Source: Plectosphaerella cucumerina (Eukaryota; Ascomycota; Sordariomycetes; Glomerellales; Plectosphaerellaceae). From it: a stretch of 64,000 bases of DNA. Location of the stretch: the NCBI GenBank assembly GCA_020746995.1, contig JAGPXD010000002.1, positions 7,068,001 to 7,132,000 of the forward strand. The letters run 5' to 3'. A model generated the notes under the pieces. That model worked only from the letters and a program-made list of their open reading frames with translations, was not told where the DNA came from and searched no databases. A program made the position numbers and the translations under genes. Below, piece after piece: positions 62,764 through 64,000 of the stretch (positions are counted from its first letter, which is position 1; each line of letters starts with the position of its first letter).

Positions 62764-64000
62764 ATGCAGCTCCCCAGCATCACGTCGCCGGCGGCGCTCC
62801 TGACAGCGCTGCTCGCCGCGCCCCAGCTGGCATCCGCCTTCTACCTCCCTGGCGTCGCGCCTGCATCATACAAGAAGGGCGACCGGGTTCCCCTCAACGT
62901 CAACAGCATCAAGCCCGTCGCCGCGCCCTCGGACGCGAGACTGCACTCCGTCGTTTCGTACGACTACTACCATCCCGCCTTCCAGTTCTGCGCGCCAGAG
63001 GATGGACCCGTGTACGTGCCCGAGAGCCTGGGCAGCATCCTGTTCGGCGACCGCATCATGTCGTCGCCCTTTGAGCTGCTCATGCTCAAGGACGAGGTCT
63101 GCAAGCCCCTCTGCATCCAAAAGTATGCGCCCGCCGCCGTCGGCTTCATCAAGCGACGCATCGAGCAGGGCTACAGCCTTAACTGGCTTGTCGACGGCCT
63201 CCCCGCCGGCCAGGAGATCCACGACGACTTCACCAACACGACCTTTTACAACCCGGGTTTCCTCCTCGGCGGCGGCGACGAGGATGGCAACATCATCTTC
63301 AACAACCACTACGACATCTACGTCGAGTACCACCGCGTCAGCGGCGACCCGACCAAGAACCGCGTCGTCGGCGTTGTCGTCGAGCCCAGCTCAAAAGCCT
63401 ACGAGGGCTTCATCGAGTGCAACAAGCCCCAGAACGCCATCATCTTCGAGGAGGACGGAAAGGAGAAGGAGGTCAAGTTCTCTTACAGCGTGTACTGGAC
63501 CGAGTCGAACACGGCCTGGGCTACCCGCTGGGACAAGTACCTGCATGTCTTTGACCCCAAGATCCACTGGTTCTGGCTGATAGATACGGCCATCATCGTC
63601 GTCATCCTTATCGGCACCGTCGCCTCCATCCTCGTCCGCGCCCTGCGCAAGGATATCGCCCGCTACAACCGCCTCGACCAGATCAACCTCGACGACCTCT
63701 CCGGCACCGGCCTCGAGGAGGACGGCGTGCAGGAGGACTCTGGCTGGAAGCTTGTCCACGGCGACGTCTTCCGCGTCCCCAAGAACCCCCTCCTGCTGTC
63801 CGTCATGCTCGGCAACGGCGCCCAGCTCTTCGTCATGACCGGCTTCACAATCTGCTTCGCCCTGCTCGGCTTCCTCTCGCCTTCGAACCGCGGCTCCCTT
63901 GGCACCATCATCCTGCTCATGTACACCATCCTCGGCTTCGTCGGCGGCTACGTCTCGTCCAGGACCTACAAGGCCATGGAGGGTGAGAAGTGGAAGCTCA
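62764..64000 (+). CDS. Transmembrane 9 superfamily protein (EMP70), 3' part beyond window
   Basis: An endosomal/Golgi nonaspanin, 412 residues visible. The signal peptide MQLPSITSPAALLTALLAAP runs into SAFYLPGVAPASYKKGDRVPL, the conserved start of the mature protein. The lumenal domain shows HSVVSYDYYHPAFQFC, SLGSILFGDRI, YSLNWLVDGLPAG, NHYDIYVEYH and YSVYWTESNTAWATRWDKYL. The first helix (WFWLIDTAIIVVILIGTVASIL), then ALRKDIARYNR and SGWKLVHGDVFRVPKNPLLLSV, which lead into the multi-helix part, are all family hallmarks. No intron is needed in the visible part. The frame runs off the right edge after two or three further helices, so the C-terminal sorting signals are not seen. Confidence 0.95.
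   Translation, partial: MQLPSITSPAALLTALLAAPQLASAFYLPGVAPASYKKGDRVPLNVNSIKPVAAPSDARLHSVVSYDYYHPAFQFCAPEDGPVYVPESLGSILFGDRIMSSPFELLMLKDEVCKPLCIQKYAPAAVGFIKRRIEQGYSLNWLVDGLPAGQEIHDDFTNTTFYNPGFLLGGGDEDGNIIFNNHYDIYVEYHRVSGDPTKNRVVGVVVEPSSKAYEGFIECNKPQNAIIFEEDGKEKEVKFSYSVYWTESNTAWATRWDKYLHVFDPKIHWFWLIDTAIIVVILIGTVASILVRALRKDIARYNRLDQINLDDLSGTGLEEDGVQEDSGWKLVHGDVFRVPKNPLLLSVMLGNGAQLFVMTGFTICFALLGFLSPSNRGSLGTIILLMYTILGFVGGYVSSRTYKAMEGEKWKL

Noticed and set aside
1..64000. CRISPR arrays, prophage, operons or bacterial defence systems
   Set aside because: The window is plainly eukaryotic (spliceosomal introns, mitochondrial presequences, kinetochore and adaptor genes).

Overview
The window is a piece of a filamentous ascomycete (Pezizomycotina) chromosome, most likely a Sordariomycete. 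The reasons are the short GT-AG introns of about 50-70 bases, strong preference for C in third codon positions, and lineage-typical genes: a SAT4/PTH11-like membrane protein, an RTA1 protein, a HET-domain protein and a GEgh16/MAS3-type secreted protein. No rRNA, tRNA, CRISPR array or intact transposon was recognised, and I saw no AT-rich RIP-like tract. Both edges cut genes: ADE2 on the left and a TM9SF/EMP70 protein on the right.

Layout. 0-10 kb: ADE2 (-), a 4.3 kb gene-poor gap, a SAT4-family membrane protein (+), mitochondrial dihydroorotate dehydrogenase (-) and an Mpv17/PMP22 protein (-). 11-13.5 kb: a large disordered protein (-), then a 5.1 kb gap. 18.5-29 kb: NUF2 (+), a small unknown protein (-), AP-3 beta (+), an RTA1 protein (+), a small CxxC protein (+), 3-hydroxyisobutyrate dehydrogenase (-) and a possible gene remnant. 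29-45 kb: argininosuccinate synthase with 19 introns (+), a Bqt4-like KilA-N protein (-), Rho-GDI (+), PPG1 phosphatase (-) and a zinc-knuckle, proline-rich protein (+). 47-64 kb: a GEgh16-like secreted protein (+), a HET protein (-), an NCS1 nucleobase transporter (-), a small secreted protein (-), a His-rich membrane protein (+), a flavin monooxygenase (-), LCP5 (-) and a TM9SF protein (+).

These are mostly independent housekeeping genes. ADE2, DHODH and the NCS1 transporter all concern purine or pyrimidine supply, but they lie far apart and are not a cluster. No biosynthetic gene cluster or new defence island is evident.

The most interesting signals are in gene structure. The NCS1 gene needs a 12-base microexon, and ARG1 needs an 11-base microexon among 20 exons. 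Two introns are GC-AG. The Rho-GDI gene has an in-frame open region upstream of its second exon that suggests an alternative, Ser/Pro-rich N-terminus. Exon coordinates were worked out by eye from splice sites and frame consistency; most multi-exon models sum to whole codons.
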